64,000 nucleotides of DNA from Chitinophaga pinensis DSM 2588. Lineage in GTDB: Bacteria; Bacteroidota; Bacteroidia; Chitinophagales; Chitinophagaceae. The position numbers and the translations under genes were made by a program. Numbering within the stretch: the first letter of the stretch is position 1; every line of letters starts with the position of its first letter. A model generated the notes under the pieces. It was not told the DNA's origin and did not search any database. It was given only the letters and a program-made list of their open reading frames with translations. Where the stretch lies: positions 7,124,001 through 7,188,000 of the forward strand of contig NC_013132.1 in assembly GCF_000024005.1 (NCBI RefSeq). Direction: 5' to 3'. Below, piece after piece: positions 53,143-61,777 of the stretch.

Positions 53143-54042
53143 ATGATCAATGAAAAACAAACAGACGTCATCATCATCGGTGGCAGCTATGCCGGTCTTG
53201 CAGCAGCAATGGCATTGGGCAGGGCATTGAAAAATGTCATGATCATCGACAGTGGCTTGCCCTGCAACAGGCAAACGCCTTACTCCCACAACTTCCTGAC
53301 ACAGGACGGACAGACGCCGGCAAACATCAGCGCCATCGCCCGGCAACAGGTAGCGCAATACCCTACCGTACAATTCCTGAATGACCTTGCCACAGATGCC
53401 GTGCAAACCGGAACAGGATTCAATATCCGTGTTGCCTCGGGTGATAGCTTCCAGGCACACAAATTAATCTTTGCAACAGGTATCCGCGATATACTGCCTG
53501 ACATCAACGGCTTATCTGATTGCTGGGGTATTTCGGTATTACATTGTCCCTTCTGTCATGGTTACGAAGTAAGGGAGGCAAAAACCGGCGTCCTGGGTGA
53601 CGGCGACTATGGACTTGAGTTCTCCCGTCTTATCCGTAACTGGACGACTGATCTGACACTGTTTACCAATGGCAGTGCTACACTGACGCCCGAACAATAT
53701 GCTCTCCTGCAGCAACAGCATATTCCTGTTGTTGAAAAAAGGATCCGCGAACTGGTACAGGAAAATGGCTATATCCGCCATATTGTTTTCGAAGACGGAA
53801 CAACTGCTCCCCTCACGGCGTTATATACACATGCCCCCTTTGAACAACATTGTCCTTTACCGGAAAAGCTGGGTTGCGCGTGCACAACAGAGGGGTATCT
53901 CATAACCGATCACACACAACAAACGACTATTCCCGGTGTTTTTGCCTGCGGAGATAATACGACTCGCTTACGGACAATAGCGAACGCCGTCTCTATGGGT
54001 ACAGCAGCCGGTATTGCCGTTACAAAATCAATTAAGAATTAA
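53143..54042 (+). CDS. NAD(P)/FAD-dependent oxidoreductase, thioredoxin-reductase type
   Basis: A 299-residue flavoprotein. The FAD loop is VIIIGGSYAGLAAAMALGRA, the redox-active site reads LHCPFCHGYE (CxxC) and the second FAD region is GVFACGDNTTRLRTIANAVSMGTAAGIAV. It resembles low-molecular-weight thioredoxin reductases, but the NADP loop (GVLGDGDYGLEFSR) is altered, so the electron donor and partner are not sure. Its last codons enter the AT-rich repeat copy B (the stop is inside the left arm). Confidence 0.9.
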   Translation: MINEKQTDVIIIGGSYAGLAAAMALGRALKNVMIIDSGLPCNRQTPYSHNFLTQDGQTPANISAIARQQVAQYPTVQFLNDLATDAVQTGTGFNIRVASGDSFQAHKLIFATGIRDILPDINGLSDCWGISVLHCPFCHGYEVREAKTGVLGDGDYGLEFSRLIRNWTTDLTLFTNGSATLTPEQYALLQQQHIPVVEKRIRELVQENGYIRHIVFEDGTTAPLTALYTHAPFEQHCPLPEKLGCACTTEGYLITDHTQQTTIPGVFACGDNTTRLRTIANAVSMGTAAGIAVTKSIKN

Positions 54043-54100
54043 CCCGGAGATCTCCGCTGCATTCCAATTCTTAATTATTAATTCTCAATTGTTAATTATT
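54030..54100. repeat. AATTAAG-type inverted repeat, copy B
   Basis: AATTAAGAATTAA at the end of the oxidoreductase gene faces a run of AATTCTTAATTATTAATTCTC at 54066 onwards. On the minus strand, 28 bases (54049-54076) match those at 60762-60789 with only 2 differences, through a CGGAGATC core, so the two loci share a repeat family. Confidence 0.6.
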
Positions 54101-54120
54101 AAAAATTTAAAACTCACGTA

Positions 54121-54717
54121 ATGAAAATCATCCTCATCGGCGCATCCGGCACGATCGGCAAACACATCGCTGCTTCACTGGAAAAAGAACATGAAATCAT
54201 CAGAGTAGGATCAAAAAGCGGCGTAATACAGGCAGATATCACCTCCCCGGCATCAATAGAGCATCTGTTCAAACAGACAGGTCCTTTTGATGCACTGGTA
54301 AGTACGGCAGGAGATGCGCATTTCGGTCCGCTGAAAACAATGAACGATAAAGAGTTCAGAATAGGCGTCAACAGTAAGTTAATGGGGCAGGTCAACCTGG
54401 TACTGATCGGGCAGCATTACATCAAACCGAAGGGATCTTTTACGCTGATATCCGGCGTCCTTTCACAAGACCCTGTATTGAGCGGTGGAAACCCTGCGGC
54501 CATGAACGGCGCCATAGAATCCTTTGTACGTGCAGCCGCCATAGAACTGGAAAATGGAGTTAGAATCAATGCCGTGAGTCCGACGGTTGTGGAAGAGTCT
54601 CCCGAATATTTTCCATATTTCCCGGGACATATACCGGTGACTATGAAAGAAGTGATAGCCGCTTATCATAAGAGTATACTGGGCGCAGGCACCGGACAGG
54701 TGATCAAAGCTTATTAA
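54121..54717 (+). CDS. Short-chain dehydrogenase-like protein without the catalytic Tyr/Lys
   Basis: A 198-residue Rossmann protein. The nucleotide loop is IGASGTIGKHIAASLEKEH and the middle strand reads DALVSTAGDAHFGPL. Where SDR enzymes have YxxxK, this protein has PAAMNGAIESFVRAAAIEL, so the Tyr and Lys are lost; this is a feature of the whole short subgroup as I know it. It could act as a binding or sensing protein, or use another catalytic route. It is followed by a terminator. Confidence 0.85.
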   Translation: MKIILIGASGTIGKHIAASLEKEHEIIRVGSKSGVIQADITSPASIEHLFKQTGPFDALVSTAGDAHFGPLKTMNDKEFRIGVNSKLMGQVNLVLIGQHYIKPKGSFTLISGVLSQDPVLSGGNPAAMNGAIESFVRAAAIELENGVRINAVSPTVVEESPEYFPYFPGHIPVTMKEVIAAYHKSILGAGTGQVIKAY

Positions 54718-54721
54718 ACAG

Positions 54722-54755
54722 AAAAGAGGCTGTCTCATTGAGCAGCCTCTTTCTT
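54722..54755. terminator. Intrinsic terminator
   Basis: AAAGAGGCTG and CAGCCTCTTT form a perfect 10-bp stem with a 10-base loop, followed by CTTG. It ends the SDR-like gene and serves the convergent epimerase gene. Confidence 0.8.
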
Positions 54756-54806
54756 GTTTGGATAGTTGATGGAATCAGTTAGCCATACCTTTTTCTGTTT
54801 TAATCT

Positions 54807-55697
54807 TTAAAAGTAAGTGCCGTTCTCCAGATCGGCTACCAAACCAACATGCTCCGGTTTCCAACCCAGCCATACTGCTGTTTGTTGCGCAGAAGCAGGA
54901 ATGTTCAGGGATACAAACATCCCCAGCCAGCCAAAATGAGCAGCAGCGTCATCCTTCTTTACGGATTGCAAAGGAAGGTTCAGCTTCCGGCTGATCACTC
55001 CTGCCAGGTCTTTTACAGATACCCCTTCATCTCCTACTGCATGGAAGACGGGACGTCCGTTTCCTTTTTCCAGCGCCAGTCTGAATACCTTTGCCGCATC
55101 CAGTCTGTGTACGGCCGGCCAGCGGTTTTCACCGTCTTCTACATAGGCAGCAACCCCTTTTTCACGGGCAATACCGATCAGCCCGGGAATAAACCCACGA
55201 TCGCCATCACCATGTACGGAAGGAGGCAAACGTACAATAGACGCCTTTACACCTTTAGCCACTGCTGCTGCAGCCGCTTCTTCAGAAGCCACCCTTGGAA
55301 TCGCAGCAGAGCCGACAGCTGACAGATCAGCCTCAGTTACCAGACGACCAGGCGCAATAACGCCTGTTCCGGAGGTGATGATCAATGGACGGTCAGTACC
55401 TTCCAGTCCTGCACTTAATGCTTCAATAGCGAGTCTGTCTGTTTCACAGTTCTCTTTATATTTTGAAAAATCATGGATAAAAGCCAGGTGGATGACGCCA
55501 TCTGAAGCGGCCGCACCCTGTTTTAAGCTATCAAGGTCTTCCAGTGAGCCGTAATGTACAGCTGCACCCGCTGCTTCCAATGCCTTCGCAGATGCTTCTG
55601 AACGGGCAAGCCCCGTTACCTGGTGACCTGCGGCAATTAACTCCTGAACAACAGCCGAGCCGATAAATCCTGATGCGCCGGTTACAAAAACTTTCAT
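54807..55697 (-). CDS. SDR-family oxidoreductase, NAD-dependent epimerase/dehydratase-like
   Basis: A 296-residue extended SDR. The nucleotide loop reads FVTGASGFIGSAVVQELIAAGHQVTGLARSEAS, and the middle has GVIHLAFIHDFSKY and PLIITSGTGVI. The C-terminal part lacks a clear YxxxK and resembles NAD(P)-dependent oxidoreductases of the plant cinnamoyl-type group. It is divergent from a Crp/Fnr gene across a 152-base region that holds a palindromic site, so it is probably under that regulator. Confidence 0.87.
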   Translation of the reverse strand: MKVFVTGASGFIGSAVVQELIAAGHQVTGLARSEASAKALEAAGAAVHYGSLEDLDSLKQGAAASDGVIHLAFIHDFSKYKENCETDRLAIEALSAGLEGTDRPLIITSGTGVIAPGRLVTEADLSAVGSAAIPRVASEEAAAAAVAKGVKASIVRLPPSVHGDGDRGFIPGLIGIAREKGVAAYVEDGENRWPAVHRLDAAKVFRLALEKGNGRPVFHAVGDEGVSVKDLAGVISRKLNLPLQSVKKDDAAAHFGWLGMFVSLNIPASAQQTAVWLGWKPEHVGLVADLENGTYF

Positions 55698-55790
55698 AGT
55701 TGTTTGCTGATTTGATGAATGCCTTAATTTTCATCACAAAATTCCGCCGGAAACGGCCCCTGAAACAAGGACATTTGACACAAATTTTCG

Positions 55791-55804
55791 AGGTCATTTG
55801 ACCT
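55791..55804. promoter_or_regulatory. Palindromic site GTCATTTGAC, candidate Crp/Fnr operator
   Basis: AGGTCA-TT-TGACCT is a perfect palindrome with core GTCATTTGAC, the exact reverse complement of GTCAAATGAC seen upstream of the second Crp/Fnr gene and of purA. It is followed at once by TAACTTCG, which resembles the -7 element of the Crp/Fnr promoter. Confidence 0.65.
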
Positions 55805-55849
55805 AACTTCGCTAATTTCAAGGAAAGGAATCAGAAAGGGCATCTATCA

Positions 55850-56443
55850 ATGTTTGAGACATTCGAAGCATATATCACCGCAAAGGGGCATTTTACCAGG
55901 GAAGAGCTGCAGCTCATGCGCTCGCTGGCAATCGTCAAAAGGTACCGCAGAAGACAGTTGCTGCTCAAGGAAGGAGAAGTCTGTCAGTATAAAATGTTTA
56001 TCACAAAAGGACTATTAAAAACCTATTGTCTGAAAAACGACGGTACGGAACATATCATGCGCTTCGCGCCGGAAAACACCTGGACGACCGATCATGAAAG
56101 CTTCTCAAAACAGATCCCTTCCAAAGCTAATATCGAGGCACTGGAACCTACAGAAGTACTGCTGTGGACACAGGATAGTCTGGACAGGATCATGAAAGCC
56201 GTACCTGCCTTCAGAACTTATCTTGACGCACTGATCTCCAATACTCTCAATTCCACCTACGAAAGGATACTCATGAACATCAGTTATACTTCGGAAGAAA
56301 AGTACCAGGACTTCATCAGTACTTATCCGGATATCTTCAGAAGAGTACCTTTACACATGGTGGCCTCTTACCTGGGCGTTTCAAGAGAGACCCTGAGCAG
56401 AATAAGACACGCCCAGCTGAAACAACAGAAACTGGAACCTTAA
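55850..56443 (+). CDS. Crp/Fnr-family transcriptional regulator
   Basis: A 197-residue regulator. The cyclic-nucleotide-like sensor domain (about 20-130) has RRRQLLLKEGEVCQYKMFITKGLLKTYCLKNDGTEHIMRFAPENTWTTDHESF. A dimer helix follows (about 115-140). The C-terminal helix-turn-helix reads RRVPLHMVASYLGVSRETLSRIRHAQL. The Arg/Ser of the cAMP site are not present, so the ligand is unlikely to be cAMP. The promoter carries a palindromic site that fits autoregulation, and the divergent SDR gene is a probable target. Confidence 0.92.
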   Translation: MFETFEAYITAKGHFTREELQLMRSLAIVKRYRRRQLLLKEGEVCQYKMFITKGLLKTYCLKNDGTEHIMRFAPENTWTTDHESFSKQIPSKANIEALEPTEVLLWTQDSLDRIMKAVPAFRTYLDALISNTLNSTYERILMNISYTSEEKYQDFISTYPDIFRRVPLHMVASYLGVSRETLSRIRHAQLKQQKLEP

Positions 56444-56581
56444 CCTCCATAAGTGCACCATTCTGCGCCGTTTATACCGTCTTCCTCCATCTTTCACATA
56501 AAAAGTTAGGATTTCTCTGCCCTGCTGCCTATTTTGGTGCCACAGGTCCATTTTAATTGAAATTTCCACAAACATCCTATC

Positions 56582-58732
56582 ATGACAAAAAGAACAGGGT
56601 TTCTTTTACTGACACTCTTATTAGCCCGAACGGACGGCTGGAGCCAATCGGCGCCGCCAAAGTATACGCAATACGTCAATACATTCATTGGTACAGCCCC
56701 CCTGACAGATCCAAAGATTCTTGGCTATAAACTGCCGGATGGCTGGCGCTCATGGGCTGGTCTGACATTCCCGGGTAGCTCCCTGCCGAATGCCATGGTG
56801 CAGTTAAGTCCGATGACCGAATATGGCTCCGGTGCTGGCTATGAATATGAAGACAATATCATCTACAGCTTTACCCATACCAACAAAGGCCACTGGAACC
56901 TATGTAATATTCCGGTACTGCCAATGTCTAATCCAACAGCGCCCTTTAAATCGAAGTTCTCCCATCAGCGGGAAAGTGCGGCGCCTGGTTACTACCAGGT
57001 GTACCTGGAAGACTATGACGTGAATGTCAGCCTGACTTCTACCCTGCGCTGCGGATTTCATAAATATGAATATAAAAATGAAACCGACAGACAGATTCTC
57101 TTCGACCTCGCTAAATCCAACAACAGGATCTCCGAATGGCATATCGATCAGGCAGGTGATTTCGCCATACAGGGATATCAGCGGGCAGGTGGTAATATTT
57201 ACTTCTATGCCGTGCTGAATAACAAGATCAGTCAGCTGGAGAAGAACGCAGAAAGCACCCGTGATGGTTATGCCATCGTTCACCTGGCAGATGGCAACAA
57301 AGGACCAGTAGAAATGAAAATAGGCTTGTCCTTTGTCAGCACAGAAAATGCGAAACAAAACCTGGAAAAGGAAATAGGGCAGCATTCCTTTGACGATATC
57401 CGCCATGAAGCGACTGACAAATGGGAAAAACTGTTGTCTGCAGTAGAAGTTAAAGGTGGTACTGAAAAACAGCGTACCATGTTCTATTCCTGTTTGTACA
57501 GATCATTCCTCTGGCCGGCCCTCCGCAGTGATGTCAACGGTGAATTCAGCGATGCCAAAGGCAAAGTAGTGAAAGCAGATTTCAACTATTACACAGAACC
57601 TTCTCTCTGGGATACTTATCGTAATAAAGATGTATTGCTGGGATTGATCTCTCCGCAGGTAACACTGGACGTGATCAAATCCATGAAAGATGTAGGCGAT
57701 AAAACAGGCTTTATTCCGACCTTCTTCCATGGGGACCATGGTACTTCTTCTATTGCCGGCGCTTACCTGAGAGGCATCGATAATTTCGACATAAAAGGCA
57801 CCTACGCCACCTTACTGAGGAATGCGAATGTGGCCAATGGCGCCAGACCATTCGTAACCGAGTATATCGAAAAAGGATATATCTCCGACCCGGATATCGC
57901 AAATCCGCATGTAGAAACCAAAGCAAAAGCAGGTGTGTCTAAAACACTGGAATACTCTTATGACGACTATTCCCTGGCACAGATCGCGAAAAAACTGGGC
58001 GATACGGCCAACTACCGTATCCTGATGGCGCGTTCAAAGAACTACAGGAATATGTTTGATCCTTCTACCCGCTTTATGAGAGGCAGACTGGAAAACGGCG
58101 AGTGGATCAAAAACTTCAATCCGCAATACCCTTACTATGAATATATGTACAGGGAAGCCAACGCATGGCAGGTCTCCTTCTTTGCACCGCATGATATGCC
58201 GGGATTGATTAAACTGTATGGCGGTCCGAAGCCCTTCGAATCAAAACTGGATTCCCTCTTTACCGTACCCTGGAATCCAAACTATATCGCCAGGAACGTA
58301 GAAACCATGATCGGACAATACTGTCATGGCAATCAACCCGACCATGAAGCGCCTTTTGCCTATTACTTCATCAACAAACCGGAGAAGTCTCAGAAGATTA
58401 TCGATACGATCCTGAATAGTTTGTATGGTGTGGGAGATGATGGTATCGCGCTCTGCGGAATGGATGATGCGGGAGAAATGTCAGCATGGTATGTATTCTC
58501 TGCTGCCGGTCTGTATACCTTCTCCGCAACAGATCCGGAGTACCTGGTAACAGTACCGCTGTTTGATGAAGTGAAATGGAGAACCAGCACCAATAAGATA
58601 CTGACGATCACCCACCAGGGTAAAGGCAGAAAGATGACAGCGATTAAAGTAAATGGTAAACCGATTAAAGGATACTTTGTACCACATGACCTGTTCAAAA
58701 ATGGCGGGAAAATTGAGGTTGTAACAAAGTAA
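56582..58732 (+). CDS. GH92-family alpha-mannosidase
   Basis: A 716-residue calcium-dependent exo-alpha-mannosidase of the GH92 family, with a signal peptide (LLLTLLLARTDGWSQ). Typical phrases are YVNTFIGT near the start, FPGSSLPNAMVQLSPMTEY, FSHTNKGHW-like YSFTHTNKGHWNL, WDTYRNKDVLLGL, YREANAWQVSFFAPHDMPGL with the acid Glu, GNQPDHEAPFAYYF and the basic Asp pair in ALCGMDDAGEMSAWYVFSAAGLY. The His-Glu after GNQPD resembles what I recall of alpha-1,2-specific members. Secreted or periplasmic; it trims mannan or N-glycans. Confidence 0.92.
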   Translation: MTKRTGFLLLTLLLARTDGWSQSAPPKYTQYVNTFIGTAPLTDPKILGYKLPDGWRSWAGLTFPGSSLPNAMVQLSPMTEYGSGAGYEYEDNIIYSFTHTNKGHWNLCNIPVLPMSNPTAPFKSKFSHQRESAAPGYYQVYLEDYDVNVSLTSTLRCGFHKYEYKNETDRQILFDLAKSNNRISEWHIDQAGDFAIQGYQRAGGNIYFYAVLNNKISQLEKNAESTRDGYAIVHLADGNKGPVEMKIGLSFVSTENAKQNLEKEIGQHSFDDIRHEATDKWEKLLSAVEVKGGTEKQRTMFYSCLYRSFLWPALRSDVNGEFSDAKGKVVKADFNYYTEPSLWDTYRNKDVLLGLISPQVTLDVIKSMKDVGDKTGFIPTFFHGDHGTSSIAGAYLRGIDNFDIKGTYATLLRNANVANGARPFVTEYIEKGYISDPDIANPHVETKAKAGVSKTLEYSYDDYSLAQIAKKLGDTANYRILMARSKNYRNMFDPSTRFMRGRLENGEWIKNFNPQYPYYEYMYREANAWQVSFFAPHDMPGLIKLYGGPKPFESKLDSLFTVPWNPNYIARNVETMIGQYCHGNQPDHEAPFAYYFINKPEKSQKIIDTILNSLYGVGDDGIALCGMDDAGEMSAWYVFSAAGLYTFSATDPEYLVTVPLFDEVKWRTSTNKILTITHQGKGRKMTAIKVNGKPIKGYFVPHDLFKNGGKIEVVTK

Positions 58733-58747
58733 ATAATGACATTAAAT

Positions 58748-58786
58748 AAAAAACCATCTGAACATATGCTCAGATGGTTTTTTTTA
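58748..58786. terminator. Intrinsic terminator
   Basis: AAACCATCTGA and TCAGATGGTTT form an 11-bp stem with an 8-base loop and a run of T. It ends the GH92 gene and serves the convergent YqgE gene. Confidence 0.85.
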
Positions 58787-58790
58787 TGTG

Positions 58791-59231
58791 CTAAAACAAC
58801 TTGCCTGTTTGTGTGATACGCCAGCTACCTTCGTCAATCTCTTCATCCAGTTCTTTATAATCCCAGCCACAATAACCTATGAAGATCTTGATATCCTGCT
58901 CGGTCAGCGTATGCTCATTAATATGCTTTACAGCGGCCTGAAAATCGCCTCCCAGGAAGATATTATCACCTACCTGCTCCCCTCCGCTGATCAGGTCAGG
59001 ACGCTGGTGTATGAAGAAAAGATGTTCCTTATCCACCGGACCACCTTCCCATAAAGGGAAATCCCTTCCGTGACTGAATTCTTCCAGTTCATTCAGCTTG
59101 CGCGGAAACCGGTTGTTGACAATGAAACCCATTGCCCCGTTTTCGTTATACTCCGTAATATAGATCACCGTACTTTCGAAAACGGATTTCTCCAATAGAG
59201 AGGTGCTGTTAATAAAGATGCCTGCCTTCAT
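58791..59231 (-). CDS. YqgE/AlgH-family protein (short form)
   Basis: A 146-residue protein of the UPF0301/YqgE family. It opens with the family segment KAGIFINSTSLLEKSVFESTVIYITEYNENGAMGFIVNNR, and has GGPVDKEHLFFIHQRPDL and IKIFIGYCGWDYKELDEEIDEGSW. The C-terminal 30-40 residues of typical YqgE are missing, so this is a short variant. The function is unknown in spite of wide conservation. Confidence 0.88.
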   Translation of the reverse strand: MKAGIFINSTSLLEKSVFESTVIYITEYNENGAMGFIVNNRFPRKLNELEEFSHGRDFPLWEGGPVDKEHLFFIHQRPDLISGGEQVGDNIFLGGDFQAAVKHINEHTLTEQDIKIFIGYCGWDYKELDEEIDEGSWRITQTGKLF

Positions 59232-59300
59232 AAACTGAAGGTAACATAAAGTTGTTGTTACTTTGTCGCAGTGGTCAATATTCTTTCACCCCAAAACAGT

Positions 59301-59450
59301 ACAATTGAAATAGACAGACTGGACCATCTGATACTGCAGGTACCCTGATCGAAAGCCTGCCAGGACGTACCGGCGCCATAGGAAAGATCGTCTCCAATTT
59401 ACTTCCGTGACCCGGACGGGAATCTCATTGAGGTAAGTAATTACATGTAG
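59301..59450 (+). pseudogene. VOC/glyoxalase-family relic
   Basis: Pieces of a glyoxalase-fold (VOC) gene: IEIDRLDHLILQV (from 59304) matches the usual N-terminus and SPIYFRDPDGNLIEVSNYM (59391-59447) the C-terminus with its catalytic Glu. The middle 60 or more residues are lost; only PGRTGAIGKIVS remains, in another frame. No start codon is left and two stops interrupt. The rest of the 300-base gap before the acyltransferase gene holds no other feature. Confidence 0.75.
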
Positions 59451-59535
59451 ATAAAAATATTCATTTCTATTTAGCGTAGCTTAGCAGCCCGGAACCACCA
59501 AACCATTTTGTACACTAAAAACAGCTGCTAAAACT

Positions 59536-60741
59536 ATGGGAGCTTCCCTGACGGCCGGCAAAAGCCGCCGTATTGAATCTATTGATCTATTGCGTGGCAT
59601 CATCATGATTATCATGTCGCTGGATCACGTACGCGACTATTTTCATGCATTTTCCTATTTACATGATCCAACTGATCTGCCGCATACTACCGCACCTATT
59701 TTCCTGACCCGCTGGATCACACATTACTGTGCGCCGACCTTCATGCTGCTGGCGGGTATATCGGCCTGTCTGTATGGCGGGAAAAACGGGAAGAAAGCGC
59801 TTTCTTATTTTCTGCTGACAAGAGGCCTCTGGCTGGTGATCGTAGAACTATTCATCATTACCCTGGCCTGGACCTTCAATCCGCACTATCCAGCCTTTAT
59901 AATGCAGGTCATCTGGGCATTCGGTATCAGTATGATCACCCTGTCCCTGCTGATCCATCTACCGCGTAAAATACTGCTACCCTTGGGTATCCTGCTGGTA
60001 GCTGCACATAATCTGCTTGACAACGTGCATGTTACGGGTAATACACTGGCCGCATTCGGCTGGTCCGTATTACATGAACCCAATTTCGGCGGATTACATT
60101 TCGGTCCTTTCAACCCGATCATTGGTTATCCGGTAATGCCCTGGTTGGGCATCATTACCCTGGGCTACTGCCTGGGTAGCCTGTATGCACCCGATGTAGC
60201 ACCGGAAAAAAGACAGCAATCCCTGCGTAACCTGGGTATTGCGAGTATCGTACTGTTTATTGTACTCCGCTGGACGAACCTCTATGGCGACCATGCTCCC
60301 TGGGCCGTACAGGAAAACTGGATGCTGACGCTCTTCTCCTTTGTAAATGTAACCAAATATCCGCCGTCACTGCTGTTTGTACTGATGACGATGGGTCCCG
60401 CACTACTGTTCCTGGCCTATGCAGAACGTCCGCTGAATAAAGTGACCGCTGCATTGACCGTATTCGGCAGGGTACCAATGTTCTTCTACCTCTTACACAT
60501 TCCACTCATACACGGAATGGCAGTTGTAGCTGCTGTACTCACCGGACATCCGGCGTCAGATATGGTAAACCTGACCACCTGGGTGACTTCCAACGAAAAG
60601 CTACAGGGTTATGGATTCTCACTGCCAGTAGTATATCTGGTATGGGTAGTGGTGATTGCTTTACTGTATCCGCTTTGTCTGCGCTTCAGCAAGTACAAAC
60701 AGGCGAATCAGGCGACGAAGAAGTGGTTGAGCTATTTTTAA
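59536..60741 (+). CDS. DUF1624/HGSNAT-like membrane acyltransferase
   Basis: A 401-residue integral membrane protein with about ten helices. The N-terminal family signature is SRRIESIDLLRGIIMIIMSLDHVRDYFHAF, with the His of the heparan-alpha-glucosaminide N-acetyltransferase domain. Others are LLAGISACLYGGKNGKKALSYFLLTRGLWL and GYPVMPWLGIITLGYCLG. It may acetylate a cell-envelope sugar. Its 3-prime end lies in the left arm of repeat copy C. Confidence 0.87.
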   Translation: MGASLTAGKSRRIESIDLLRGIIMIIMSLDHVRDYFHAFSYLHDPTDLPHTTAPIFLTRWITHYCAPTFMLLAGISACLYGGKNGKKALSYFLLTRGLWLVIVELFIITLAWTFNPHYPAFIMQVIWAFGISMITLSLLIHLPRKILLPLGILLVAAHNLLDNVHVTGNTLAAFGWSVLHEPNFGGLHFGPFNPIIGYPVMPWLGIITLGYCLGSLYAPDVAPEKRQQSLRNLGIASIVLFIVLRWTNLYGDHAPWAVQENWMLTLFSFVNVTKYPPSLLFVLMTMGPALLFLAYAERPLNKVTAALTVFGRVPMFFYLLHIPLIHGMAVVAAVLTGHPASDMVNLTTWVTSNEKLQGYGFSLPVVYLVWVVVIALLYPLCLRFSKYKQANQATKKWLSYF

Positions 60742-60898
60742 ATTAGGAATTAAGAATTAAGAATTAAGAATTGAAATGCAACGGAGATCGCTGTGTTTAT
60801 CTAACAAAAGAATAGGCGTCCATCATTAGCGGACGCCTATTCTTTTATGCTGAAGCCTGTTGAGGCAATTCTTAATTCTTAATTCTTAATTCCTAATT
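60741..60898. repeat. AATTAAG-type inverted repeat, copy C
   Basis: The left arm (60741-60773) consists of AATTAGGAATTAAG followed by AATTAAG-type repeats, ending AATTG. The right arm (60866-60898) is its exact inverse: 33 bp without a mismatch. The 92 bases between the arms hold a terminator. The stop codon of the upstream gene overlaps the left edge. Confidence 0.75.
60806..60846. terminator. Intrinsic terminator inside repeat copy C
   Basis: AAAAGAATAGGCGTCC and GGACGCCTATTCTTTT form a perfect 16-bp stem with a 9-base loop. It stops both convergent transcripts. Confidence 0.85.
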
Positions 60899-60899
60899 C

Positions 60900-61748
60900 T
60901 TAATAACAGGGAATTGCATATTGCTTTCTGTAGGCACTGGGGCTCATACCTTTTATCTTCTTGAAAGTCCGGTTCAGGTGACTTTCATCTGTAAAACTCA
61001 GTTCGTGGGCAATCTCCGTGATCCGCATATCACTATGCAGAAGTCTCGTTTCTATCAGCCTTACTTTATAATGTGTGATATAATCCTGTAAGGTATCCCC
61101 TGTCTGTTTCTTAAAATACCGGCCCAGGTAGTTCAGCGCAATGTTAAAATGGGCGCTCAGTTTCTCTGCACTCAGCATCTCCGGTTCAAAAATATGCTGC
61201 TGTATAAAATGCAGCATATCCAGCACCAGTTCCCCTGTATTCTCCTTGATATTTTTAGGTAGTTTAAGCGCAATATTTCTTGCCACGATAGTAATGATGG
61301 TATTGACGATCTGGGCAGTGATACGCCCGTAATAGATCTGCTGATGCTCCTGCTCCGCAATAATACTTTCTACCAAAGCGGCGATCAATGGTTTATCTGT
61401 TTTGTTTTTGAGAATACATCCCGGCCGGTGGCTGGCATTCTGCAAAATACTTTCAATACAGTGGATCGCTGCTGCATCATGTGGCGACTTATCGCGCACA
61501 TAATACTCATTGAAGCGGACAAAGAAAAACCGCGTGATTGTGCTGATATCAAATGAGTAACTATCCTGAGGGGTCAGCAGAAAAAGATTCCCTTTCTTGT
61601 AGGAGAACTGATTGCCATTTACATACTGTATACCGGTACCGGCTACTACATAGATCAGTTCAAAGAAAGTGATCTTCCGCTTTTTTACAGGAAAGGACTC
61701 CATCTCTTTCACGTCGATCTCGAAAGGTTTGTACAGTGTCTCTTTCAT
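60900..61748 (-). CDS. AraC-family transcriptional regulator
   Basis: A 282-residue regulator. The cupin sensor (about 20-100) begins RKITFFELIYVVAGTGIQYVNGNQFSYKKGNLFLLTPQDSYSF. The C-terminal double helix-turn-helix (about 180-280) reads SAEKLSAHFNIALNYLGRYFKKQTGDTLQDYITHYKVRL and ITEIAHELSFTDESHLNRTFKKIKGMSPSAYRKQY. It ends against the repeat copy C; the upstream neighbour is the lipocalin-like gene on the same strand, so it may control that gene. Confidence 0.9.
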   Translation of the reverse strand: MKETLYKPFEIDVKEMESFPVKKRKITFFELIYVVAGTGIQYVNGNQFSYKKGNLFLLTPQDSYSFDISTITRFFFVRFNEYYVRDKSPHDAAAIHCIESILQNASHRPGCILKNKTDKPLIAALVESIIAEQEHQQIYYGRITAQIVNTIITIVARNIALKLPKNIKENTGELVLDMLHFIQQHIFEPEMLSAEKLSAHFNIALNYLGRYFKKQTGDTLQDYITHYKVRLIETRLLHSDMRITEIAHELSFTDESHLNRTFKKIKGMSPSAYRKQYAIPCY

Positions 61749-61777
61749 GATCGTAAGTTACCGAATTAGTGCAGGAT

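Noticed and set aside
60741..60898. Tandem AATTAAG units considered as a CRISPR array
   Set aside because: Units are 7 bases with no unique spacers, and the two runs are inverted; this is a simple-sequence inverted repeat.
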